Source: Lentzea sp. NEAU-D7 (lineage in GTDB: Bacteria; Actinomycetota; Actinomycetes; Mycobacteriales; Pseudonocardiaceae). Taken from it: a stretch of DNA of 64,000 nucleotides. The stretch spans positions 284,701-348,700 of the forward strand of contig NZ_JAPJDL010000004.1 of NCBI RefSeq assembly GCF_026242055.1, read 5' to 3'. The notes beneath the pieces are model-generated. The model was not told the DNA's origin, ran no database searches, and saw only the letters and a list, made by a program, of their open reading frames with translations. Position 1 is the stretch's first letter, and each line of letters starts with the position of its first letter. Both the position numbers and the translations under genes were made by a program. Below, one piece after another: positions 34,363 to 42,377 of this stretch.

Positions 34363-37300
34363 TTAAGATAATCCAAGATTGTCGCCGTCGGCTGGGTCGG
34401 TGGGGTAGCAGACTGATCCGTCGGCGTTGAAACCGAAAGCATGGATGTGTGCAGCTTCGCGTCGGCTGAGTTTGCCCTGAGTGAAAAGCAGGGCGGTGAA
34501 TTTTTCAATGGCACCGTCAGTACCGGCGTCAACCTCTGCTCGCAGCTCGTCGATGCGAGCTTGATCCGCCAGCAGATCGACGAGGTGCCGGGCGGCATCC
34601 TTGTCGCCGGCGTCGGCGCGTTGCCCTAGTTCGTCGGTCCGATCCTGTTGGACGAGCAGATCGAGAAGGGCGACGTGTGAGGAGAGTTGTCCCGCATCGG
34701 CGCGCATTCTGAGCTCGTCGAGAAGCCCATGCTGGGCGAGCAGTCCGGCCAAACGCCCGGCGGCCTCCTTATCGCCGGCGTCCGCGCGCGCTCGAAGGCT
34801 CGTGATGCGACCGTTTTTGGCAAGCAGTTCGGCGAGACGGAAGGCGACCGAGTGATCGTCGTCAGCGTGCGCCCACAACAATTCGATGGTCTCGTCCACG
34901 TGGTCGGAATTCTCCAGCTGATCCGCCAGTCGCCACACCGCATTCCTATCTCCGGTGTCCGCGCGTGCCCGCAACTCCTCCACCCGGCCCTGCTGGGCGA
35001 GAAGGTTATTGAGCAGCACGCGCTCGGTGACTATCACCTTGTTGATGTCGGCGGCAGGTTGGAGTGCCTCGATGGCCTCGTCTACACGTCCCTGCTTCAT
35101 CAACAGGTTGGCAAGGAAGGAGGATACGTCTGCCTCGTCGGGGTAGCCGCGTAGCACGGTGATGGCATCGTCGGGGTGTCCAGACCGCTCCATGTGCTGG
35201 GCAAGCCGCCAGGTGGCCGCTCGATCGCCCGCATCGGCACGCGCGCGAAGTTGGTCAAGGTGCCCCTGGTCGATCAGCAGGTCTGCCAACTCGAAGCCGG
35301 CCATTTTGTCGCCGGCGTCAGCACGCACGTGTAGGTCGTCGACGCGACCCTGCTCGGCGAGCACGCATGCCAGCCAATGTGAGACGACCAAGGTGAAGTG
35401 AGGGTCGTCGCGGTGGCTGTCAAGTAGCGCCGAGAGTTGCTCAGCCTTGCCCTGCTCGGAGAGCACGTCAGCGAGCCGCCATAGCGAGACCTCGTCGCCG
35501 GCTTCCGCACGGACCCACAGGTCGTTGATTCGGCCTTGCCTCGCGAGGAGATCAACCAACAACTCGGGACCGCGGTCCGCGCCCGCCTCGGGATGAGCCA
35601 CCAGCACCTCGATAGCTTCATCAAAGCGACCGACATGGGCAAACAGGCAGGCCAGACGCCACAACAAGTAGTTGTCGTCCGCGTGCAGCCGCAGCACATC
35701 GATCGCCTCATCGGTACGGCCGAGGCGCACCAGGAGTTCGGCGAAGCGGTCCACCGTCTCATAGCCGCCGGTTCGCGTGTGCTCGCGCAACACGTCGACT
35801 GCGTCGTCCTCTCGGTCCAATTCGACCAGCAGATCGACAAGCCGATCAATACCGATCGAGTCCCGGCGAGGCAACCGCAGGACCGTGATCGCCTCGTCCA
35901 TGCGGTTCTGGCTGCGCAGCAATCCGACCAGTTCAGCGGTGGCGAACCACACGCCAGCCTCAGCATGAGGTCGTAGTACTGCGATGGCCTCGTCCGTGCG
36001 CTTCTGCTGGGCCAACAGAACGGCCATCGTATGGGCGGCGTCGGCGTCGCCGTCGTCGACCAGCCGACGGTAGAAGGATTCCGCGTAGTGATGGCGTAAA
36101 CGTGCTCGTGCGGCGTGTGCCAGTCGCCGAAGATCATCGTTGTTGGTCTCGTGTGCCACCAGTGCTTTCCAGCAGGCAGCAGGAGGACTCACCGTGCGGC
36201 GAGCCCGGCGCGCGTACTGAAGAACGTAGTCGGCGACCATGTATCCAGCAATCGGACCAGCCACATCATCCCCGACGGGAACGGGCGTGAGGGTGCTAGC
36301 CGCGCCGTGGAGTGGGACCAGCGCGTAGGACAACGCCGCGTCCAACCAATCGGGGGGCGCGGCCGCCCGTTGAGCGGCAGTGAGGTAACCGACCGCCGCG
36401 GCAGCTAGGAATTCACGGGTCAGAGGCGACCACACACCGAGCCGACGGGCATCGGCTGCCGCAGTGATGATCGCTCTCGCATAGGGCGTCGGCGCGTACT
36501 CCCACCAGCGAATCAGCGCAGGCCCGGCGGCCAGCACCTGGATCAGGCCGGCGTCGGTGACTGTAAGAGCTTCCCGGATGCGATTGTCGGTGGCAGCGAG
36601 TGCTGCTGCCCGACCAAGTTCCTCAGCGGTGAGGGTATCGCTGATATCAATCACGGTGGCCAGGCTGAGGAGTTCACGGTCGGCTCGATGCATATCAGCC
36701 GACCCGGGCTGGCGCGGTACCATACGCGTCAGGTAGATATCCGGCCAGAGTGTAGCGATCACGACCATGCCAGCCCGGCACAACGCACGCACCGTCTCAG
36801 CGGTGGTCCCCTGGTGGCCGAGGTAGCGTTGGAGCTCGTCAAGCCACACAACGGTTTGTGCGACCGGCGCTGAGGCTAGTGCGCGCGTTTCGTCGGCATT
36901 TTCTGGCTGTATCAACCACCAGTCGGGAAAACATTCCCGAATCGCCTCGGAGGCCGTCCGCGTCTTTCCCACCGATGACGAACCCACTAGAAGCAGAAAA
37001 CAGCCTCTTCCAATATCAGGAGCCAGCTTTGCGCGCAGCTTGGCGTCAACGTCCCTAGTCACGTACGCCGGCAGCTCGCCCGTGGTATCCCGCACCTGGA
37101 TCGCCGCGTGCACTCCCAACTCCCGCGGTGAGACTTCACGAACCCGTAGTCTCGGTGCCTGCCCTACGAGTGCATGTTCAACCCATGCTTCATGCTCTGT
37201 CTTGATCTTTCTGAGGCGTGTGGCTGTGTAGTGCACGGGTTGGTCGTCCACCCTTTTGTGGTCGACTCGACACAGCAAGATCAGATTTGCGTAGCCATCG

Positions 37301-37488
37301 ATCGCAGCGGGGACACCCTCGCCGTAGCGCGGGCCACCCGGCGAGCGTGCCGCGATGTGAGCCTCATCGCCGACAACGGCATCTTCGTCCGCCGACGTCC
37401 GTTGCGCGACGAGGAGTTGGCGACAAAGCGCGCATCGGTTGCCAGACCGGCCCCAGAGGATCTTTCTGTCCTTGTCGCTGATGCTCAC
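34363..37488 (-). CDS. HNH nuclease-STAND-like NTPase-repeat protein
   Basis: About 1041 residues from the GTG at 37488; sequence upstream in frame does not look coding. An HNH domain starts the protein: CALC (C19/C22), DEAHI (H44), then N68 and LLCRVDHKRVD (C73/H77). A P-loop NTPase follows with GSSSVGKT (169-176) and Walker B VVWLDEL (D217/E218), the STAND-like type with QRYLGHQG. From about 480 to 1010 come TPR/Sel1-like repeats, at least six carrying variants of RARADAGD, a likely ligand sensor. Nuclease effector, switch and sensor repeats are the plan of STAND anti-phage proteins. It is lone, convergent with the T4SS operon. Defence is inferred. Confidence 0.8.
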   Translation of the reverse strand: MSISDKDRKILWGRSGNRCALCRQLLVAQRTSADEDAVVGDEAHIAARSPGGPRYGEGVPAAIDGYANLILLCRVDHKRVDDQPVHYTATRLRKIKTEHEAWVEHALVGQAPRLRVREVSPRELGVHAAIQVRDTTGELPAYVTRDVDAKLRAKLAPDIGRGCFLLLVGSSSVGKTRTASEAIRECFPDWWLIQPENADETRALASAPVAQTVVWLDELQRYLGHQGTTAETVRALCRAGMVVIATLWPDIYLTRMVPRQPGSADMHRADRELLSLATVIDISDTLTAEELGRAAALAATDNRIREALTVTDAGLIQVLAAGPALIRWWEYAPTPYARAIITAAADARRLGVWSPLTREFLAAAAVGYLTAAQRAAAPPDWLDAALSYALVPLHGAASTLTPVPVGDDVAGPIAGYMVADYVLQYARRARRTVSPPAACWKALVAHETNNDDLRRLAHAARARLRHHYAESFYRRLVDDGDADAAHTMAVLLAQQKRTDEAIAVLRPHAEAGVWFATAELVGLLRSQNRMDEAITVLRLPRRDSIGIDRLVDLLVELDREDDAVDVLREHTRTGGYETVDRFAELLVRLGRTDEAIDVLRLHADDNYLLWRLACLFAHVGRFDEAIEVLVAHPEAGADRGPELLVDLLARQGRINDLWVRAEAGDEVSLWRLADVLSEQGKAEQLSALLDSHRDDPHFTLVVSHWLACVLAEQGRVDDLHVRADAGDKMAGFELADLLIDQGHLDQLRARADAGDRAATWRLAQHMERSGHPDDAITVLRGYPDEADVSSFLANLLMKQGRVDEAIEALQPAADINKVIVTERVLLNNLLAQQGRVEELRARADTGDRNAVWRLADQLENSDHVDETIELLWAHADDDHSVAFRLAELLAKNGRITSLRARADAGDKEAAGRLAGLLAQHGLLDELRMRADAGQLSSHVALLDLLVQQDRTDELGQRADAGDKDAARHLVDLLADQARIDELRAEVDAGTDGAIEKFTALLFTQGKLSRREAAHIHAFGFNADGSVCYPTDPADGDNLGLS

Positions 37489-37871
37489 CTTGACATGATG
37501 CCGGATGTCATAGGCGCGTCGGCGGAAGGCATCTCGACGTGCACTGACAGCAGCGCTCGCGCAGAAGTGGGGATTGGTCGCGCTCATCGGCGCCGGTGTA
37601 ATCACCCCGCCTGTAGATGACCGACTGGAGGCGTGGGCGGCGTTCGAACTGGGTCGCTCTGTCCGCGAGTATGACGCGGTTGGAATACTGCTACTCCGCC
37701 ACCTGTCGATGTGTCTACATGAGACAGAGATTCTTCTAGTGGCTGCTTGACTTCTTGGGTTGAAGGAAGCGTCCATAGTCCTAGCCGATTCAAGCGGTAG
37801 CGCGCCGCAGGCTAATGCAAGCCCTGGCCAGGGCATGACCGCGTAACCACATCCCAGAAGCGGAGACCGTC
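37489..37871. promoter_or_regulatory. Divergent regulatory region
   Basis: About 380 bases between the HNH-NTPase gene and the divergent winged-helix gene, with no convincing coding frame. It contains a perfect 14-base palindrome at 37821-37834. The RBS GCGGAGA lies just before the ATG at 37872. Confidence 0.45.
37821..37834. promoter_or_regulatory. Palindromic candidate operator
   Basis: GCCCTGGCCAGGGC is a perfect palindrome about 38 bases upstream of the start of the winged-helix gene, the right place for an autoregulatory operator. Binding is inferred only. Confidence 0.4.
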
Positions 37872-38433
37872 ATGCCCAGCAAGAACCGAACCAAGACGAC
37901 AACCAAGATCGAGAAGAGCAGCGATGTCACAGCGCCTGAAACGGCTGCGGACAAACTGCGGGCGGCGCTGACCGCTGCGCCGGGTTCCACGGCCGTTGAT
38001 TTGGCGGCCAGCATCGGGATCAACAAATCCACCGCCGGGAAGCTTCTGGCGCGCTGGGAGGCAGATGGGTCCGCAATACGCACGGCGCGCGGGGTCGTCG
38101 ACGGACGACGCGCTAGTGATCTGTGGTCGGGTGTCGCCGTCGACGTGATGGAACCGGAAGTGATCGCGGAACCTGAGTCGGCCGAAGGTGCAGTTCCTGC
38201 CCGCGAGCCGTTCGACCCGGTGCCGGAAGGTCGGCTGAAGTCCGGTGCGTTGAGGCAGTTGGTGGAGCACTACCTCTACATGCGCGTACGGGCCGACACA
38301 GATCGGCAGGGCCCTCGGACGTTCTCAGGGGGCTGTGAACAATGCACTGGAAGCGTTGACGTCTGCCGGGACCGTGGTGAAGACGAACCCGGCACCGAAG
38401 CGGTTCGCGATCGCGCCTGCCGCCGGAAAGTAG
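37872..38433 (+). CDS. Double winged-helix regulator, frameshifted
   Basis: The product opens with a Lys/Thr-rich arm, then a winged helix: ADKLRAALTAAPGSTAVDLA and INKSTAGKLLARWEADGSAI. After LKSGALRQLVEHYLYMR the encoded frame turns to Cys/Arg-rich nonsense, but the neighbouring frame gives GPTQIGRALGRSQGAVNNAL then EALTSAGTVVKTNPAPKRF and AIAPAAGK with a stop at 38431-38433, a perfect second winged helix. A single-base shift near 38285-38300 therefore breaks the gene. Unshifted, the frame would run to 38594. The second wing closely resembles the N-terminal domain of the AAA protein at 42378. Probably a regulator of the mobile-region operons. Confidence 0.7.
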
Positions 38434-38582
38434 ATCGAACGCCCTTGAGCCGATGCCGTTGCCGGACCTGTGGGTTCGGCAACGGCTCGCTTTGGTGCTT
38501 GAGGGAAGCGAGCAAACCTCCGGGAGAAGAAGGCCGACCGGCGACTCCGCGTCGTCGGTCGGGTAAAGCTAAGGGCTGGAAC

Positions 38583-39173
38583 CTAGTTCAGTGATGGATC
38601 ACCACCTGCAGCCTGCACGGCCTGGCACTTGCCGTCGCAGGGGACGTCGCATTCGCTGGTGAGCAAAGGGCAGTCGTACCGATGTGCCTTGGTGAGCAGC
38701 ACGCTGCCGTCCCGCCGGTCGATAGCGCGGAACGGGCCGCCGTTGGCCTTCGCCCACCGCACGTCATCGGGAGTGACCAGATGTTCGCCCGTGCTGCCGT
38801 AGGCCATGGCCAACAGCGCGCCGACGACATCCAGGACGTGCTCCGGGATGGAGATCGACTTGACGAGGATCGCCGTGACGCGCTGCATCAAACCGTCCGC
38901 GATGGGCTCGAGCTCGGCTTTGACGTTGATGTGCTTGAACGGCGTCGCTGTACGGTCGAACCAGTCGTCCGGGTGATGCATGACGAGAGGCGTCCAGGTC
39001 ATGTCAACGCTGAGGATCTCGGCCGCGGCGAAGCACGGCTCCACCTCGACCTGCCGATGGACTCGCACTCGGACGGTGTGCGGGCCGAGATGCGCGATCC
39101 GCAGCAGCGTGTAGTAGCCCTCGGTCGCGCTGAGGCTCTCATCGACCACGGTGTGGGGGAATGGCGCGTTCAT
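38583..39173 (-). CDS. Hypothetical protein, last of AAA/VWA operon
   Basis: 196 residues, family not recognised. Regions include LRIAHLGPHTVRVRVHRQVE and a C-terminal cysteine cluster YDCPLLTSECDVPCDGKCQA (four Cys), which may bind a metal. A central hydrophobic helix HVLDVVGALLAMAYGS lies before WAKANGGPFRAIDRRDGSVL. Last gene of the minus-strand operon led by the AAA ATPase and VWA genes, 57 bases after the previous one. It likely serves the same system. Confidence 0.65.
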   Translation of the reverse strand: MNAPFPHTVVDESLSATEGYYTLLRIAHLGPHTVRVRVHRQVEVEPCFAAAEILSVDMTWTPLVMHHPDDWFDRTATPFKHINVKAELEPIADGLMQRVTAILVKSISIPEHVLDVVGALLAMAYGSTGEHLVTPDDVRWAKANGGPFRAIDRRDGSVLLTKAHRYDCPLLTSECDVPCDGKCQAVQAAGGDPSLN

Positions 39174-39230
39174 AGCGGCCTTTCGTTGGGTTGTTGGGCA
39201 AGCGAATGTCTACGGGGAACGGTTGGGAAG

Positions 39231-39713
39231 TCAGTCGTCTTCACTTGCGCGCGTCGGCTTCACGCGCAACAAGGCAGCGGCTGTCTTCGAAAGTTCGCGG
39301 GTTGCCACGTCCGGGTCGCAACCCACCTTCGGAAGGCGGGCCCTGATGGCGCTGGGGGACCGTTGCATGTGCTGGGCGAGGTCGTTGATGCGGCCCACCG
39401 CATCTCTGATACCCGGTTGCAGCCAGGCTTGCCGTAGTTCCGCGTCGAGGTCTTGGGTCCAAGGACGGGTGGCGTTCGCGTACCGGACCGGACGGACCTG
39501 CATCCGTGTGTGCGCGGAGAGTACGCGGGTGAGGAGCTTGCCGATCGTGCTGCCGCCCTCGACCGGGAGCCGAAAGCGCCCGTCGGCGACGACCTCACCT
39601 GACTCCGTAGTTCCGAGCAGGTCGAGCACCAGCGAATCTTCGGACTCCACGGTTGCAGCGAGTCTGTAATTGATGTTGCCGAGGTTGATCTCGTTGTGAA
39701 ATGTGGATGTCAT
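39231..39713 (-). CDS. Hypothetical protein of AAA/VWA operon
   Basis: 160 residues, not recognised. An N-terminal beta-rich half (EINLGNINYRLAATVESEDS, LVLDLLGTTESGEVVADGRF) is followed by a helical half with AVGRINDLAQHMQRSPSAIR, a possible helix-turn-helix. Soluble, no signal peptide. Spacing to both neighbours is short, consistent with one transcript. Confidence 0.65.
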   Translation of the reverse strand: MTSTFHNEINLGNINYRLAATVESEDSLVLDLLGTTESGEVVADGRFRLPVEGGSTIGKLLTRVLSAHTRMQVRPVRYANATRPWTQDLDAELRQAWLQPGIRDAVGRINDLAQHMQRSPSAIRARLPKVGCDPDVATRELSKTAAALLRVKPTRASEDD

Positions 39714-39749
39714 GGCGCGCCTTCCTGGTTTCTCTGGGTTTTCCTTCGA

Positions 39750-40043
39750 TCACGCCGGCGAGTCGGCGTTCTTCGTCAGCAGAAAGACCGCGTCACCGTC
39801 GTACGTGAGCTCCACTGGCTCGTTGCCGAAGGCGAGGTGCTGGCCGTCCGCTGTGACGACTCGCCAACCTGATTGACGGATGCGGTCGGTGCAGTAGTAG
39901 CTCCCGACGAGGACGCCGTTGCGAGTGACGGTTCCGTAGAGAACCTGTTGGGCGTCGGCTGGATCGGCGACGACGGAGGTCACCACGAAGCCGTTCTCGA
40001 GGAAGCGGTCGACAACGGTTTCTGCGTGCGTGTGGGAGGTCAT
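39750..40043 (-). CDS. Hypothetical small protein of AAA/VWA operon
   Basis: 97 residues, mostly predicted strands: DRFLENGFVVTSVVADPADA, QQVLYGTVTRNGVLVGSYY, SGWRVVTADGQHLAFG and VELTYDGDAVFLLTKN. Soluble, acidic, no known family. Starts about 30 bases after the preceding Cys-containing gene. Confidence 0.6.
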   Translation of the reverse strand: MTSHTHAETVVDRFLENGFVVTSVVADPADAQQVLYGTVTRNGVLVGSYYCTDRIRQSGWRVVTADGQHLAFGNEPVELTYDGDAVFLLTKNADSPA

Positions 40044-40073
40044 GTCAGGTCTCCTTGGCAGAGGCGGTCATGG

Positions 40074-40255
40074 TCAGTTCGGAAGTGCGAGTACGCAGTC
40101 CGCCTCATGAAGCGACGCGTCCCGGGCTTCGTCGGTGGGAACCAGGTCGGTGTCCGGGTCGAGGTAGTCGCCGAGGTCGGCGAGGCACGCGATGCGCACG
40201 ACGGGCACCTCGGCGTCGCAGCCGGGGCACCTGTCCAGGACGAATCAGCTCTCAC
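40074..40255 (-). CDS. Small CxxC protein, frameshifted near start
   Basis: The convincing reading is RCPGCDAEVPVVRIACLADL then DYLDPDTDLVPTDEARDA and LHEADCVLALPN, ending at 40074-40076: a CxxC half-knuckle plus two further cysteines, probably a small zinc-binding protein. The only good start, a GTG at 40255 overlapping the end of the upstream gene, is in a different frame (RADSSW). A one-base shift within the first ten codons is therefore likely. Confidence 0.5.
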
Positions 40256-40604
40256 CAGGACTGGTGAAGTCGGTCAGCAGTCGCCACCGCTGAGGGGTAT
40301 CGGGGTCTGCGACCGTGATCAGGTCACCAGGCACGTTGCCGTTGCGTGTGCGGTGCTGGCGGTCAGGGTCGTCCGTGACGGTGACGCGGTCGGCGGGCAA
40401 CTGCAGCGCAGCCGCAACGGTTCGTGCGACGCGGGCACGTCGCGCCCACCGACTCCACTGCTCTGGTGAGTCGTGGCGGCGGCGGAACTCACTGACGCCC
40501 GTGGAACGCAAAGCTCGCGCGACGCGAACAGCCTTGTCGGCGAGGCCGGGCGCATGCTCCTTCACGGCTGTGTCGTCTCTGCTGTGCAAGGGAAACACCT
40601 CCAA
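40245..40604 (-). CDS. Hypothetical protein of AAA/VWA operon
   Basis: 119 residues. A basic helical first half (LADKAVRVARALRSTGVSEF, ARRARVARTVAAALQLPAD) and a strand-rich second half (DLITVADPDTPQRWRLLTDF). Family not recognised. It starts 17 bases after the VWA gene and overlaps the next gene's start. Confidence 0.55.
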   Translation of the reverse strand: MEVFPLHSRDDTAVKEHAPGLADKAVRVARALRSTGVSEFRRRHDSPEQWSRWARRARVARTVAAALQLPADRVTVTDDPDRQHRTRNGNVPGDLITVADPDTPQRWRLLTDFTSPGES

Positions 40605-40620
40605 TAAGCGTTGATCTCGG

Positions 40621-42351
40621 TTAGCGGACGGCCGCCTTCAGTGCGTTGGTGGCAGCACGGCCGATCGCGGTAGCAGTGGCGGTGGGGTCGGTGAGTTGGT
40701 GCACGGTGAGGCCGTCGAAGGGTGCGTCCCAAGGGTTTGAGGTCAGCCATAGCACCGCGCAGCCGGACGCGCGCAGCCGATCAACCCGCTTTCGCCCGGC
40801 GGTGCGTTCGTCGCCGTTGAAGTGTCCGTCGGACACGATCACCAGCAGTCGTGCGGCACCGGGACGTGAGAGGCCGAGCGCACCGTCTAGGGAATCGACT
40901 GCGAGGGCAACGCTTTCCCAGTCGTCGTCAGCGTCGAACTCAGTCACCTCTGCGGGCACCTTGCCGGGGTGGGTAATAGGCCGGACGTGCACGCCGAAGA
41001 TCACGGCGGCGGTGTCGGCAGGCACGGTGGCGTGCCGTCCAGCGTGGGCGAGAATCCACGCAGTCGACGCGACAGGGCCACGAAGGTGGCTCATCGATCC
41101 CGACACGTCGCACGCGATTCCCAGCCTTAGCGGCGGTGTGGGCACGGTCAGGCGTGTGGTACGGGTGAACGGTTCGGCTGTGGGCACGGCACCTGCAGCA
41201 CGTTGAGCATCGGCGGCGAGTGCGCCGCGCATCCGAAGTCGTCCGGGAGGAATCGGCGAGGTCGACTTCACGGCGACTCGTTCGCGTGTGCCAGCGGTCG
41301 ACAGCGCCCGTCCCAGCGTTCGGGCAGCGGTGCGTTCGGCCGTGGTCGGTTTGCGGGTGCCTGCAATGGTCGTTGATCCGTAGCCGGAACGGGGGTGGCT
41401 GCCGGAGAACACGGACCGCGCGATTGCCTCAGCTGCATCGGTAGCCGCCTTTTCGGCTGCCTTCGCTGCAGCCGCTACAACGGCCGGATCTTCTGGCGGG
41501 GCTTCGTCCGCCACCGCACTCGCCACCTTGGCCAGTGTCCGGCCGATCGCTTCGGCGAGGGGCGATGGCGGCGACGACTCGCCCGCCCTGCCGGGCTCAC
41601 CAGGTTCAGGCGATTCGCTGTCAGAGTCGGTCCCGACGGTCTTGCACCAGCGCTTCGCGAGATCGATCATCGTGTCGGCGTCATCGTCGGCCGTGGCGAG
41701 AGCTTCCTGCCACAGAACACGGAGTTCGTTCAGCGTGTCGAGTCCGAGAACGTCCTCGACGACGTCGGCGACCGGTGCGGTTTCAGCGGAGGTGAGGATG
41801 CCACCGTCGACTCGTGCCAGCACCAGGGCAGCAGCACGGGCGGCGTCCGCCTTGCTCATCGTTGGGCTTCCAGCGAAGTCGGCGAGAACCAGGTTCGTCG
41901 CCGATGCGCGCAACCAGTGCCTGTCGTCTGGACGGCGACGAACGTGCGCAGACTCCATTCGGGGCTCTTCCAGCACCATCGCCGCGTCCGCCACAACGGG
42001 TGGGACATCGTCGGGTAGCTCCCACACGCTGTGCTTCGCATGTGCGCACTCGTGGGTCAGCAGTCCCCACGTGACGGGGTAACGCGCACGGTCGGAAAGG
42101 TTCGCTGGATCAACGGTCGCAGGATCCACTTCCAGGTGGTCACCGTCGACTTCGATCAATGCGCGGTTGGGGTAGAAACACGCCGGGGCACCGCCACCCG
42201 CACCGGGTGCGATGGTGACCAACAGGTCTTCCCGGTCGGCGATCACCGGTACTTCGTTCGCCAATGCGGCGGACAGCGTCAGCCATTCCGGGCGTGCGGG
42301 GAAGATGGCGGCACCCGTTGCGTCCGGGTCTGCTACCAGGTGGGCGGTCAT
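40621..42351 (-). CDS. VWA-domain protein with HExxH motif
   Basis: 576 residues. The N-terminal 210 contain THECAHAKHS with HExxH at 100-104 and a following acidic stretch VLEEPRMES (E128, E129, E133) that could supply the third zinc ligand, as in gluzincin metallopeptidases. A flexible Ala/Glu/Pro linker leads to a von Willebrand A domain with MIDAS DVSGSMS at 415-421 and LLVIVSDGHFNGDERTAG. VWA proteins of this shape pair with MoxR/CobS-like AAA ATPases; the gene directly upstream encodes one. I infer an ATPase-driven remodelling or proteolysis complex; the target is unknown. Confidence 0.8.
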   Translation of the reverse strand: MTAHLVADPDATGAAIFPARPEWLTLSAALANEVPVIADREDLLVTIAPGAGGGAPACFYPNRALIEVDGDHLEVDPATVDPANLSDRARYPVTWGLLTHECAHAKHSVWELPDDVPPVVADAAMVLEEPRMESAHVRRRPDDRHWLRASATNLVLADFAGSPTMSKADAARAAALVLARVDGGILTSAETAPVADVVEDVLGLDTLNELRVLWQEALATADDDADTMIDLAKRWCKTVGTDSDSESPEPGEPGRAGESSPPSPLAEAIGRTLAKVASAVADEAPPEDPAVVAAAAKAAEKAATDAAEAIARSVFSGSHPRSGYGSTTIAGTRKPTTAERTAARTLGRALSTAGTRERVAVKSTSPIPPGRLRMRGALAADAQRAAGAVPTAEPFTRTTRLTVPTPPLRLGIACDVSGSMSHLRGPVASTAWILAHAGRHATVPADTAAVIFGVHVRPITHPGKVPAEVTEFDADDDWESVALAVDSLDGALGLSRPGAARLLVIVSDGHFNGDERTAGRKRVDRLRASGCAVLWLTSNPWDAPFDGLTVHQLTDPTATATAIGRAATNALKAAVR

Positions 42352-42377
42352 GGCGGTGTCCTTTCCGGATGGTCGCG

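Noticed and set aside
34687..35154. A plus-strand frame inside the HNH-NTPase gene
   Set aside because: Antisense of the RADAGD repeats; its internal repeats only mirror them.
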